Positions 25,056-33,540 of a stretch of DNA of 61,069 bases are shown in pieces. The stretch is from positions 1 to 61,069 of the forward strand of contig JAQWQJ010000010.1 in the NCBI GenBank assembly GCA_029244725.1. The letters are read 5' to 3'. The notes below the pieces were generated by a model that was given only the letters and a program-made list of their open reading frames with translations, ran no database searches and was not told where the DNA came from. Positions within the stretch are counted from its first letter, which is position 1, and every line of letters starts with the position of its first letter. A program made the position numbers and the translations under genes. This stretch comes from Paracoccaceae bacterium. Its GTDB lineage: Bacteria > Pseudomonadota > Alphaproteobacteria > Rhodobacterales > Rhodobacteraceae.

Positions 25056-26150
25056 TTACTTCAGAGTGTCCGCATGTGCTTTACCCAAGCTTGCGTTTGA
25101 AGCCTGTGCGCCAGCCCAGAATGGTACAGCGATGTCAGCAAAGTCTTTCTGCGACTGCCATACTTCTGCGAAGAACTCGTCTTCATCAGCAGCGGCTTGC
25201 AGAGCGCGCTTTGCAGCAGCCATGTACTCTGTGAAGTAGTCCGCTGGAGTATCTTCAAGGATAACACCGTGGTTATCTGTCAGATCCTTCAGAGCTTTAC
25301 CGTTTTCATAGATACGGTAAGACATGGACTTTGAAAGTGATGCGTTTGCAGCAACTTCCAGTGCCTTCTTCTCGATGTCTGAAAGACCATCGTAGAAATC
25401 GCCGTTCACGTACATGTCGGCGTTCACGACAACCTGGTGCAGGCCTTGCAAGTAGTAGTGCTTAAGAACTTTCTGGAAACCAAAGACTGAGTCAGGCTTC
25501 GGGCAGCACCATTCAGCCGCATCGATTGTGCCTTTTTCAAGCGCTGGCAGAATGTCTCCGCCGCCCATAGCAACAGCAGGAACGCCGATGTCAGCATAAG
25601 CTGCACCAACCATGCCGGGAGGGGCACGGAAACGCATCTGACGGAAGTCATCCATAGATTCGATTGGCTCTGGGAACCAACCAAGGGCCTCTGGACCAAC
25701 TGGCTGAAGCATAAAGCCTTTTACGTTTACGCCCATTTCGTCCCATAGACGATCATAAAGTTCTTTACCGCCACCAAACTGGAACCAGCTTAGGAACGCG
25801 ATGTTGTCTAGGCCAACACCGGCACCCGCAACTGGCGCACCAAATAGGTTAGCTGCAACGTGCTTGCCACCCCAATAGTGTGTCCAAGCAAAGCCACCTT
25901 CGACAAGACCAGCGTCAACCGCGTCCATAATGTCGCGTGGGCCAACAACGGCACCAGCAGGCAGAACTTCGATTGTCAGCGAGCCGTTAGTAAGCGCTGC
26001 AACGTCGTTGCCGAATTCCTTCAGCATGACGACTTCGTCAGCGGCTGTTGGAAGCACTGATTGAATGCGCAGAACTTTTTCTGCCATTGCCGAACCGGCC
26101 ATCAGGCTTAACGCAACGGTTGTTGCAGTCAACTTCTTCAAATTTAACAT
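25056..26150 (-). CDS. TRAP transporter substrate-binding protein (DctP) for a sulfonate
   Basis: The protein has 364 residues from ATG 26150, with a signal peptide ending SAMA-EK. GGAGG is placed 7 bases upstream of this ATG, while two earlier in-frame ATGs lie too close to it. The central motif with the conserved arginine is RFRAPPGMVGAAYADIGVPAVAMGGGDILPALEKGTIDAAEWCCP (about residues 170-214), typical of the TRAP family that binds carboxylates and sulfonates. It lies directly upstream of the fused DctQM. The ligand is inferred from the operon: DHPS or isethionate. Confidence 0.88.
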   Translation of the reverse strand: MLNLKKLTATTVALSLMAGSAMAEKVLRIQSVLPTAADEVVMLKEFGNDVAALTNGSLTIEVLPAGAVVGPRDIMDAVDAGLVEGGFAWTHYWGGKHVAANLFGAPVAGAGVGLDNIAFLSWFQFGGGKELYDRLWDEMGVNVKGFMLQPVGPEALGWFPEPIESMDDFRQMRFRAPPGMVGAAYADIGVPAVAMGGGDILPALEKGTIDAAEWCCPKPDSVFGFQKVLKHYYLQGLHQVVVNADMYVNGDFYDGLSDIEKKALEVAANASLSKSMSYRIYENGKALKDLTDNHGVILEDTPADYFTEYMAAAKRALQAAADEDEFFAEVWQSQKDFADIAVPFWAGAQASNASLGKAHADTLK

Positions 26151-26191
26151 GTTCATTCCTCCCATGTTATTTCCCTCTTTGTAAGTCTTTG

Positions 26192-26221
26192 ACCGAACCT
26201 AGAGGGCACAATAGGTTCGGT
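26192..26221. promoter_or_regulatory. Perfect 10-bp inverted repeat upstream of dctP
   Basis: ACCGAACCTA at 26192-26201 is the exact reverse complement of TAGGTTCGGT at 26212-26221, with a 10-base spacer. It falls in the only sizeable gap (terC to dctP) of the long operon. No T run follows on the minus strand, so an operator or an mRNA-processing hairpin is more likely than a terminator. Confidence 0.5.
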
Positions 26222-26248
26222 TGTAAGTATCGGCTCTGCGGCCAATTT

Positions 26249-26917
26249 TTAGTGACCTTTGCCCAACTCCATTCCTTCAACGAGGCCGAGCATCGGGCCA
26301 ATTCCATAAGAAATATCGAAAAATCCGCGGAACATCATATCGCTTGCCACGTAAACAAGGATGATAAGACCCAACCAGCTGATCCAAGGATAGCGCCCAA
26401 GCAAATGCATAATCATAGTGGCGGCGAAGGCCATTAGAACAATTGCAAGACCAAGCCCGAATACGAGCATTTGCGTATCACCGTCAGCGATGGCGGCGAC
26501 TGCAAGAACATTGTCCAGAGACATCGATACGTCGGCGATTGTGATCGAAACAAGCGCCGAGAATAGGGTGCGGCGTGGTTGCCCAGTATAGCCTTGGTCA
26601 GGATCACCTGCTGCGGCTAGCGCCTCTTCGGCGTGCAAATCTACCTCTTGGCGAATTTCCTGGTACAGACGGAAGCATACCCAGAAAAGTAAAAGTGATC
26701 CGAAAAAGAGAATACCAGGAATGGCCAGCAATTTCGTAGCAACGACTGCGAAAATGATGCGCAGTAGCGCAGCAATTACCATACCGTAAAAAATCGCCTT
26801 CTTCCGGAGTTCCGGAGACAGTCCGGCCGCAGCCATACCGATTATCAAGGCGTTATCGCCCGACAAAATTAGGTCTGCGACAATAATTTGCCCAAAGTCT
26901 AAGGCTTGATCCATCAT
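26249..26917 (-). CDS. TerC-family integral membrane protein (YjbE type)
   Basis: The protein has 222 residues and about seven helices. It has the two acidic TerC motifs DLILSGDNALII near the N-terminus and DVSMSLDNVLAVAA in the middle, each with a membrane-embedded aspartate. A hydrophilic loop separates them. The start overlaps the GMC gene stop as ATGA. TerC/YjbE proteins are linked to metal-ion or anion export; in this operon an anion such as sulfite is a possible substrate, but this is speculation. Confidence 0.85.
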   Translation of the reverse strand: MMDQALDFGQIIVADLILSGDNALIIGMAAAGLSPELRKKAIFYGMVIAALLRIIFAVVATKLLAIPGILFFGSLLLFWVCFRLYQEIRQEVDLHAEEALAAAGDPDQGYTGQPRRTLFSALVSITIADVSMSLDNVLAVAAIADGDTQMLVFGLGLAIVLMAFAATMIMHLLGRYPWISWLGLIILVYVASDMMFRGFFDISYGIGPMLGLVEGMELGKGH

Positions 26918-28533
26918 AGGCGTGCGTCCTCCAATATCATGTCCGACACTTTCTCACCGATCATGATGGAAGGTGCGTTTGTGTTTCCTGATGTGATTGT
27001 TGGCATGATTGACGCGTCGGCGACCCGAAGGCCCTGTACGCCGTGAACTCTCAATCTCTCGTCCACCACGCTCATGCTATCTGAGCCCATTTTACAGGTT
27101 CCAGTGGGGTGATAGATCGTCACTGCCGTATTTCGTGCCCATTCCAACGTACCCACTTCATCGTCCATCGCGACTTCGCGACCGGGTGCATATTCCTCAG
27201 TTATGTGCGCTTTGAGAGGACTATGAGTTGAAATTTTACGGGCAATTTGAATGCCTTTTACGATCGTCTCTTGGTCGGTCGTAGTTGCCAAGTAATTCGG
27301 ATGGATCGCCGGATGGTCATATGGATTTGCTGAAGTCAGCTCAAGATGACCCGTGCTTTCGGGACGCATCTGTAAAACCGACGCCGTAAACGCGGAAAAT
27401 GGATGCGTGCCTTCAACCGCATTGTTGGCACTGAACGGCTGAATGTGGAACTGAATGTCGGGTGTCTCAAGATCAGGGTTAGTCTTGAGAAATCCTGTTC
27501 CAAGGCTGGCAGCCATTGTCATTGGTCCAGTACGCGTTGCCGCGTACTGCAAACCGATCATCGCCTGCTTGAACAGGCTATTAACTTCGATGTTTATGGT
27601 GCTGAGGTCAGTTTTGAAGATAGGTCGCGCTTGCAAGTGATCCTGCAAGTTTTTGCCAACGCCGGGCAAGTCTTTGACGACATCAATGCCTAGCGGAGCC
27701 AATTCATTGCCCGCGCCAATTCCAGACAGCATCAAAATTTGAGGTGAGCCTATTGCGCCTGCCGACAGAATAACTTCGCGTCCGACTTCAATTTCTACCT
27801 TTTTGCCCTTTGAGGAAGCAATAATTCCAGTTACGCGGCCTTCCGTCATAACCAACCGCTCAACCTGAGTATCGGTGATGATCGAAAGGTTTTTACGATT
27901 TCGTGCGGGCTTTAGATAGGCTTGCGCTGAGCTGCAACGGCGGCCGTTCTTGAGAGTAAGTTGGAAATAGCCAACACCCTCTTGGTCTTCGCCGTTGTAA
28001 TCTGGGTTTTCTTTATAGCCCGCATCAACCGCGGCATCGATCCAGTGATCAACTACGGTTCGGGTTAAGGCAGTCGGAGAAACTGACAGTGGCCCGTCTA
28101 GCCCACGAGTCTCGCTACTGTCTGTCGCGTTTCCATGCCACGTTTCTGCCCGCTTGAAATATGGAAGAACGTCTTCCCACGACCATCCTGCGTTGCCAAG
28201 CTGACGCCAGTGATCGAAATCCTGATGCTGTCCGCGAACATAAAGCAATCCGTTGATTGAGCTTGAGCCGCCCAGAACGCGTCCACGAGGCCAAGGTATC
28301 GCACGGCCGTTTATGCCGGGATCTGCCTGCGCAACATAACGCCAATCTGACTTCGGATTGCCCATGGTTTTGAAATAACCGACCGGCACGTGAATCCAAG
28401 GATTGGTGTCTTTTGGACCAGCCTCGATGACAGCAACGGAATATTTTCCGTCTTCGCTTAACCGAGATGCAACTGCACAACCAGCGGACCCTGCACCAAT
28501 GATAACGAAGTCAAATTTCAACTTAATCCCCAA
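26914..28533 (-). CDS. GMC-family flavin dehydrogenase, isethionate dehydrogenase-like
   Basis: The protein has 539 residues, a choline dehydrogenase-like GMC enzyme. The FAD motif is IIGAGSAGCAVASRL. Signature 1 lies around PRGRVLGGSSSINGLLYVRG, signature 2 around GAIGSPQILMLSGIG. The catalytic histidines are in YHPTGTCKMG and near SGNTNAPSIMIGEK. It is first in the sulfonate operon and divergent from an IclR gene. The membrane-bound isethionate dehydrogenase IseJ belongs to this family and is known to be paired with an IclR-type regulator and TRAP genes, so oxidation of isethionate to sulfoacetaldehyde is the best guess. Choline dehydrogenase is less likely because no betaine genes accompany it. 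Confidence 0.8.
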   Translation of the reverse strand: MGIKLKFDFVIIGAGSAGCAVASRLSEDGKYSVAVIEAGPKDTNPWIHVPVGYFKTMGNPKSDWRYVAQADPGINGRAIPWPRGRVLGGSSSINGLLYVRGQHQDFDHWRQLGNAGWSWEDVLPYFKRAETWHGNATDSSETRGLDGPLSVSPTALTRTVVDHWIDAAVDAGYKENPDYNGEDQEGVGYFQLTLKNGRRCSSAQAYLKPARNRKNLSIITDTQVERLVMTEGRVTGIIASSKGKKVEIEVGREVILSAGAIGSPQILMLSGIGAGNELAPLGIDVVKDLPGVGKNLQDHLQARPIFKTDLSTINIEVNSLFKQAMIGLQYAATRTGPMTMAASLGTGFLKTNPDLETPDIQFHIQPFSANNAVEGTHPFSAFTASVLQMRPESTGHLELTSANPYDHPAIHPNYLATTTDQETIVKGIQIARKISTHSPLKAHITEEYAPGREVAMDDEVGTLEWARNTAVTIYHPTGTCKMGSDSMSVVDERLRVHGVQGLRVADASIMPTITSGNTNAPSIMIGEKVSDMILEDARL

Positions 28534-28541
28534 AATGTCAA

Positions 28542-28566
28542 TAATTGAGATAATTTATCTCGATTA
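28542..28566. promoter_or_regulatory. Near-perfect 12-bp palindrome, probable IclR operator
   Basis: TAATTGAGATAA at 28542-28553 and TTATCTCGATTA at 28555-28566 are reverse complements with one mismatch around a single central base. It lies 9 bases upstream of the GMC start and 54 bases upstream of the IclR start, in the only divergent promoter region of the operon. The size and AT-rich palindrome fit an IclR-type site. Confidence 0.65.
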
Positions 28567-28620
28567 TGAAGTAAAACTGTATAAAGTAAGAATCAGCTCA
28601 ACGGCAAGGAGAAAATTGAA

Positions 28621-29379
28621 ATGACGTCCGATTCACGAATTCCAACGAATTTACGTATACTTTTGATCCTTGAAGTGTTCGCAAATTCAGACCGGGCGAT
28701 GTCTGCTCAGGACGTTCATTCAAAAATCAGTTTGCCCTACCAGACGGTGCACCGTCTGTTGGCATCTCTAGAAACAGAGGGATTTCTAGCCCGAGAAGCG
28801 AATGATAAAAGGTTCCGACCGACCAGACGACTACGGCAGATAGGCTCGGGGCTTTTGCACGTTTCAGAGTTTTACGTCACTCGGCACCAAATATTGACAG
28901 AAGTCGCACGACAAACCGCAGAAACAGTCAACTTTGTCGTGCCGCAAGAAAACGGAATGCACTATCTTGACCGTGTTGAGACTGACTGGGCATTCCGCGT
29001 ACAGCTACCTCGCGGCTCAAACGTCCCATTCCATTGCACGGCCAGCGGAAAAGCATTCATGGCAAGTTTGGGAAAAACGCCACGAGCCAAATTTGTTGGC
29101 GGACTTAAATTAGAACCGCGAACTGCGAACACTCTGACCAACGAAGACGAGCTTCTTACAGAGCTCGCAGCAACCAAAAAACGCGGTTATTCAATCGACA
29201 ATGAAGAATTTATGGAGGGAATGGTGGCCATTGCCGTGCCGATCGTCGACGACAAGGGCCGTTTTGTGGGTTCCCTCGCGACCCACGGACCAACCAGCCG
29301 ACTGCCCATCGAGAAATTACTTCAGTTTCGACCTATTCTTGTTGAAGGCGCCGCAACAATTTCAAAGGCCATGTTTTAA
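28621..29379 (+). CDS. IclR-family transcriptional regulator
   Basis: The protein has 252 residues. The N-terminal winged helix spans about 8-70 (LRILLILEVFANSDRAMSAQDVHSKISLPYQTVHRLLASLETEGFL region). The C-terminal effector domain has VQLPRGSNVPFHCTASGKAF, KKRGYSIDNEEFMEGMVAIAVPI and SLATHGPTSRL. AAGGAG lies upstream of the ATG. It is divergent from the GMC-led sulfonate operon and is the likely regulator, by analogy with IseR. The effector is unknown. Confidence 0.88.
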   Translation: MTSDSRIPTNLRILLILEVFANSDRAMSAQDVHSKISLPYQTVHRLLASLETEGFLAREANDKRFRPTRRLRQIGSGLLHVSEFYVTRHQILTEVARQTAETVNFVVPQENGMHYLDRVETDWAFRVQLPRGSNVPFHCTASGKAFMASLGKTPRAKFVGGLKLEPRTANTLTNEDELLTELAATKKRGYSIDNEEFMEGMVAIAVPIVDDKGRFVGSLATHGPTSRLPIEKLLQFRPILVEGAATISKAMF

Positions 29380-29393
29380 GTAAGAGGATATCG

Positions 29394-29897
29394 TTACTCG
29401 ATTGCGTCGACACAAGCGATGGTCGCGCCAATTGCAGACCGATACGATTCAAGTTCAATATTGAAACTGTCCTGTTCCAATTCAAAAGTCAGCATCGTTC
29501 CGTTTTCAACGTCGCGTTCAAAGGCTTCCAACTCTTCGAGCGACTCAAACGGCACGATAAAATCGCCTTCTCTGATCTCTACAACGCGCGTTAGGGATTT
29601 TTTACCGTCGATCACAATGGATACCGTATCAGACTCTTCCGGATGGTCTTCAGCCGACAAATAGCCAGCCACTTGCCAGCGTTGGCCAGTCCGCGCACGA
29701 TAATACGAAATAACCATGTCATGGCCGTTTTCGGATTTAAAATCCCCGACGGCAAAGCATACATCAGCCGAGACAATTCGTGCGATTTCATATCCAGAAG
29801 CCGTCTCAATCGGAACAACTTGTGCCGCTAAAGGCAACGTTGATCCATAAGTTAATGCGATCGAAACTACACACGTTCTGAAGAAATTCATTGTCAT
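29394..29897 (-). CDS. Secreted hypothetical protein
   Basis: The protein has 167 residues starting MTMNFFRTCVVSIALTYG, with a signal peptide ending PLAA-Q. AGGAG is 4 bases upstream of ATG 29897; a longer frame opens at 29921. There are two cysteines in the mature part (SADVCFAVGD and ATIACVDAIE) that could form a disulfide. No domain is recognised. It is convergent with the IclR gene. Confidence 0.7.
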   Translation of the reverse strand: MTMNFFRTCVVSIALTYGSTLPLAAQVVPIETASGYEIARIVSADVCFAVGDFKSENGHDMVISYYRARTGQRWQVAGYLSAEDHPEESDTVSIVIDGKKSLTRVVEIREGDFIVPFESLEELEAFERDVENGTMLTFELEQDSFNIELESYRSAIGATIACVDAIE

Positions 29898-29921
29898 CGT
29901 ACTCCTAGTTTGGCTTTGCAC

Positions 29922-30356
29922 CTTCTATTCAGTTCTCATGCTTTGAGAGTGACGAGGGGCTTTATTGTCTGCGCAACTATTCGCATTTGCGTCATTCGAA
30001 AGAAGAATGCAACAGTCGTGTGAGTATTGTTCTTCCGGCAAATTTCAGAAGTATCCCCGCCGTGCTGACACGAACCAGCTCTACATCCCAAAACGAATTG
30101 CGTCGATGGATGTCCGTCCATTTGTCCAGGTATGAAAACCACGGTCACAGCTAAATTCGTTTCGTATCACGACTGTGTGCACAACTTACGTCGAAAGCGA
30201 AAATCGAACTCAAGGGTCTGATTTAAATAAGTAAAATCCACGTCAAAATAAATGAATCATCGCCCTAGATAGCGTCGATTAGGTGAAGGCATGGGTTAGA
30301 CGTTGAGGCCGAAAGCAAGGCCTGCGCATCGCCCTAAGGCACGACGATTGCTCGAA
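29922..30356. other. Intergenic region without a recognisable gene
   Basis: I see no credible coding sequence; a 70-residue frame on the minus strand has no family features or ribosome site. Two imperfect copies of a 23-base segment starting CATCGCCCTA occur near 30257 and 30327. No terminator hairpin stands out. Confidence 0.5.
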
Positions 30357-31052
30357 TTATGTACGCGCCTTTTCAAACGCCTCCCAAGCTTTCTCGAAAG
30401 CAACGAAATCAAAACCCTCTTCACGCGCTGGTTCTAAAACCAACTTTTCGGTGTCCAAAAGTTTGAGAATCGCGCTTTCAAGCTCACCAACAATTTCGTC
30501 TGGAATTACGAGTGCCCCGTGGCGGTCTGCGTGCACCAAATCACCGTCCGATATCTCGAGGCCGAAAATTGATACACTTGTCCCAACCTCTTTCACATGC
30601 ACAAACCCATGGCTTGGACCGACAGAACCAGCGACGACAGGAAACCCGTCGGGCAAATCTCCGAGGTCGCGCATCACGCCGTTCGTCAGCGCGCCCGCGA
30701 TACCAAACCCTTTATGAACCGTTGTGTTGATTTCACCCCAGTAAGCACCGATGCAATCAGGGAAGTCGGCATCTTCAACAACGGCGATAGCCGGCTGACG
30801 GCTATCGGCCATGTGACGATAATAGTTCATACGGCGGGCACGAACGACATCCGCCGGTTCGTCAGAGGGCGCCAAGGCCGCGATTTTTGCGGTTCGCGCG
30901 TACCCTACGATTGCAGGCGCATTCGGATGGGATGCAAGCATTGTGCCGCGCGTAAATGCGTTGAAGCCCCGCCTGCCCTGCGCCACTTCAATAGCGTTGC
31001 AAACCGTCGGTGTATCGACCTTTTTCAGCAGTTCAAAAAGTGCGTTATCCAT
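30357..31052 (-). CDS. RraA / HMG-aldolase-like family protein
   Basis: The protein has 231 residues with the RraA-like fold. Hallmarks: VDTPTVCNAIEV at the N-terminus, GALTNGVMRDLGDL, and DGDLVHADRHGALVIP, which holds the metal and oxyanion residues. Such proteins are either class II pyruvate aldolases or oxaloacetate decarboxylases acting on 4-hydroxy-4-methyl-2-oxoglutarate-type acids, or are uncharacterised. The start follows the alpha/beta hydrolase remnant directly (TAGATG), so the two were probably one operon. Confidence 0.8.
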   Translation of the reverse strand: MDNALFELLKKVDTPTVCNAIEVAQGRRGFNAFTRGTMLASHPNAPAIVGYARTAKIAALAPSDEPADVVRARRMNYYRHMADSRQPAIAVVEDADFPDCIGAYWGEINTTVHKGFGIAGALTNGVMRDLGDLPDGFPVVAGSVGPSHGFVHVKEVGTSVSIFGLEISDGDLVHADRHGALVIPDEIVGELESAILKLLDTEKLVLEPAREEGFDFVAFEKAWEAFEKART

Positions 31053-31445
31053 CTATTCCTCTAACCAGCGTCTCAGCGCCACATTGGTTTTTTCTGGCTG
31101 TTCCAAGGTTGGCATGTGACCGGCCCCTTCTATCACGTCCAAACGAGAATTCGGCATCAGATTTGCCATCATTTCATGTCGCGACAAAGGACAAAGAGAA
31201 TCCTCGCGACCGCACAGTGCAAGCGACGGTACAGACACATTGCGCAGAGTTTCACTTTGATCGGGACGGTCCATCAGAGCACGAGATTGCGTTAAAAACA
31301 CATGGGGACCCAAATGTAGCGCCATTTCCATACACAATTCTAAAACCTCTGCACGTCTTGGACCTTCGCAGAGGTAATTGGGTTTCATCTCATCGCGCAT
31401 GACTTTTGACAGCTCGCCGTCGCGAACTTTTATCATTTGCGGCAA
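31053..31445 (-). pseudogene. Alpha/beta hydrolase, C-terminal remnant
   Basis: Only about 130 residues remain. VPSLALCGREDSLCPLSRHEMMANLMPNSRLDVIEGAGHMPTLEQPEKTN contains the acid-loop aspartate and the catalytic histidine (GAGHMPTLEQP) of the alpha/beta hydrolase fold. The nucleophile elbow and oxyanion region that should precede are absent. The frame is entered at TTG 31445 inside the tail of the truncated secreted-protein gene. It is best read as the 3' half left by a deletion. Confidence 0.75.
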
Positions 31446-31705
31446 CCTGATTCCAGCCCGGTGTCATTTTCTTTGAAGTCTTTAGCGATCAGGCCAATAA
31501 CGAACGGCCGCTCAGCATCAAATGAAAAGCTTTCAGCATTGAAGGACCTTTCAGTGGTAATTGGCACGCTACCCTCGGCAACTTGGACACCGTTTATGCG
31601 CATCTCGAACCAATTATCGGCCCATACGTCTGCGTCAAAAGTATCGGCGTTGATAAATGTCGGGGCAGTCGCCACCAAAGTGAAAGCTAAAACAGAGCGA
31701 AACAT
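31433..31705 (-). pseudogene. Secreted protein, N-terminal remnant
   Basis: It starts at ATG 31705 with AAAAGGATT upstream and has a signal peptide (MFRSVLAFTLVATAPTFI). The mature part has DADVWADNWFEMRINGV, TTERSFNAESF and LIAKDFKENDTGLE, which I recognise as the N-terminal part of a longer secreted family found in this bacterial group. After GLE the sequence changes to SGCRK and stops. The break lies where the hydrolase remnant begins, consistent with one deletion. Confidence 0.65.
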
Positions 31706-31919
31706 AAATAATCCTTTTCTTGATCTGACCATAATACGGAGCTGATGCCAGTTTTTGTCGAATTATTTGGGTGCATTTTAAATTCGCACATAGCGACGCC
31801 CCAAAAACACTCATTCAAATCCTACTTGCTCCGAAACAAGCTGTGCCCCAAGACTATACAAAAGACCTATCGCGAACGCGCGAATCCAATACACATGCCT
31901 AGTAGAAGGATCGAAAACT

Positions 31920-33302
31920 ATGGGGAATGATCGCACCGAGGATACCCTGAACATTCAGGCCAAGGATCGTCATTTCTTGCATCCCTGGGAAGATGTCACT
32001 GCTATTGGCGCCGAAAATAGAATTGTTATTGCCAAGGGTGACGGGATTTATGTCACGGATAGCGATGGCAATAAGCTGATTGATGGCCCGGGCGGTATGT
32101 GGTGCGTGAACGTTGGCCATGGCCGCGAAGAAATCGTCCAAGCCGTAGCAGCCCAAATGCGCGATCTGACATATTTCTCACCTTGGTCTGGAACCGCCGC
32201 CCCTGCAGCCATTCTTGCAGAAAGATTGGCAGCACTCGCCCCCGGAGATTTGAACAACGTATTCTTCACCACCGGTGGATCAACCGCGGTCGACTCTGCG
32301 CTGCGCTTTGCGTTCTTTTACAACAACTGCTTGGGACGCCCTGAGAAAAAGCAAATCATCTCTCGCGTTGGGGCCTATCATGGCAGTACGTATCTTTCTG
32401 CCTCATGCTCTGGAAAAATGCCGGAAAAGGACAACATGGACATGGTTGATGATCGTGTCCATTTCATCCCTAACCCAAATCCAAAGCTGCATACCCAAGG
32501 CCTGACCGACGCTGAAATCTGCGATCAAAAAATTGCCGATCTAGAAAACAAAATATTGGAAGTTGGCGCTGACAAGATCGCAGCCTTTATTGCTGAACCA
32601 ATTTTGGCATCTGGTGGGGTGATCATTCCCCCCGATGGCTACTACGCGCGCTGCCATGCACTTTGCCGAAAACACGACATTCTATTTATCGCCGACGAGG
32701 TTGTAACGTCCTTTGGACGACTGGGACATATCTTCGCCTCCAAGGACGTTTTCGATGTCGAGCCTGACATGCTAACCACCGCAAAGGGCTTAACCTCGGC
32801 CTATGTCCCGATGGGGGCTTTGCTGATTTCAGACCGTTTGATGGCCGAAATCAAAGCTGCCGGAAACGAATCCAAAGGCTTTTTCAGTGGCTTCACCTAT
32901 TCCGGTCACCCTGTCGCTGCTGTTGCTGCACTAACCAACCTCGACATATTCGAACGTGAAGGACTGCTGGATCACGTTGCCGACGTAGGTGCACATTTCG
33001 AGCAAAAGCTTCAGGAACTTGCAGGACTGCCGATGGTCTATGATATTCGCGTCAAAGGTTTGATGGCCGGTATCGAGTGCCGCGTGGATTTAGATAATCC
33101 AGATGATGAACTGGACATGAATTTCCTACTTGAGGTCGACGACATTTGCCAAGAGAACGGTCTGCTGCTGCGGCCTGTATATTCCTCGGCAGTGCTTTCA
33201 CCACCTTTAACGATCACCAAAGATCAGATTGATACATTGGTTGAAATTTTAAAGCTTGGGCTTGAGACTGCATGGGAAGAACGCGCGCGAACAGCGTCTT
33301 AA
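31920..33302 (+). CDS. Class III (omega) aminotransferase
   Basis: The protein has 460 residues and is PLP-dependent. It has [17 protein letters not shown] at the N-terminus, [17 protein letters not shown] (phosphate-binding), AYHGSTYLS, the aspartate in [14 protein letters not shown], and the PLP lysine in [21 protein letters not shown] lies upstream of ATG. Relatives use beta-alanine, taurine, putrescine, or related amines with pyruvate. It lies between the RraA gene and the PhyH/DMGDH cluster but transcribes the other way, so its substrate is open. Confidence 0.9.
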   Translation: MGNDRTEDTLNIQAKDRHFLHPWEDVTAIGAENRIVIAKGDGIYVTDSDGNKLIDGPGGMWCVNVGHGREEIVQAVAAQMRDLTYFSPWSGTAAPAAILAERLAALAPGDLNNVFFTTGGSTAVDSALRFAFFYNNCLGRPEKKQIISRVGAYHGSTYLSASCSGKMPEKDNMDMVDDRVHFIPNPNPKLHTQGLTDAEICDQKIADLENKILEVGADKIAAFIAEPILASGGVIIPPDGYYARCHALCRKHDILFIADEVVTSFGRLGHIFASKDVFDVEPDMLTTAKGLTSAYVPMGALLISDRLMAEIKAAGNESKGFFSGFTYSGHPVAAVAALTNLDIFEREGLLDHVADVGAHFEQKLQELAGLPMVYDIRVKGLMAGIECRVDLDNPDDELDMNFLLEVDDICQENGLLLRPVYSSAVLSPPLTITKDQIDTLVEILKLGLETAWEERARTAS

Positions 33303-33540
33303 CGCTCTGACTATCTCAGTTTTTAGACGTCCGTCCGCTTCAACTTGATGACGCTAGCGTGTTTCTTGAAGGCAACCAAGATGGCTCGTTATGCAATCAC
33401 TTGATCCTTGGACAGAGACATTTCAACGGGGATTTGATCTCCGCAAAATGACCCAAAACGAAGGCTTTGCTGACCTCTCGAAGGCTGCACCCGGAGTGGG
33501 CCGGTTAGTCGCGCAACAGAAACGTACATCGCTGGACGGC

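Noticed and set aside
26914-28533. Choline dehydrogenase BetA
   Set aside because: There is no betaine aldehyde dehydrogenase or BetI nearby, and the surrounding genes are sulfonate genes. Isethionate dehydrogenase-like fits the context better, though a phylogeny is needed.
29936-30148. Possible small gene of 70 residues on the minus strand
   Set aside because: No Shine-Dalgarno site, no signal peptide or motif; the region looks intergenic.
31920-33302. Taurine:pyruvate aminotransferase Tpa
   Set aside because: It is a class III aminotransferase, but no taurine genes or xsc are adjacent and no Tpa-specific feature can be read by eye.
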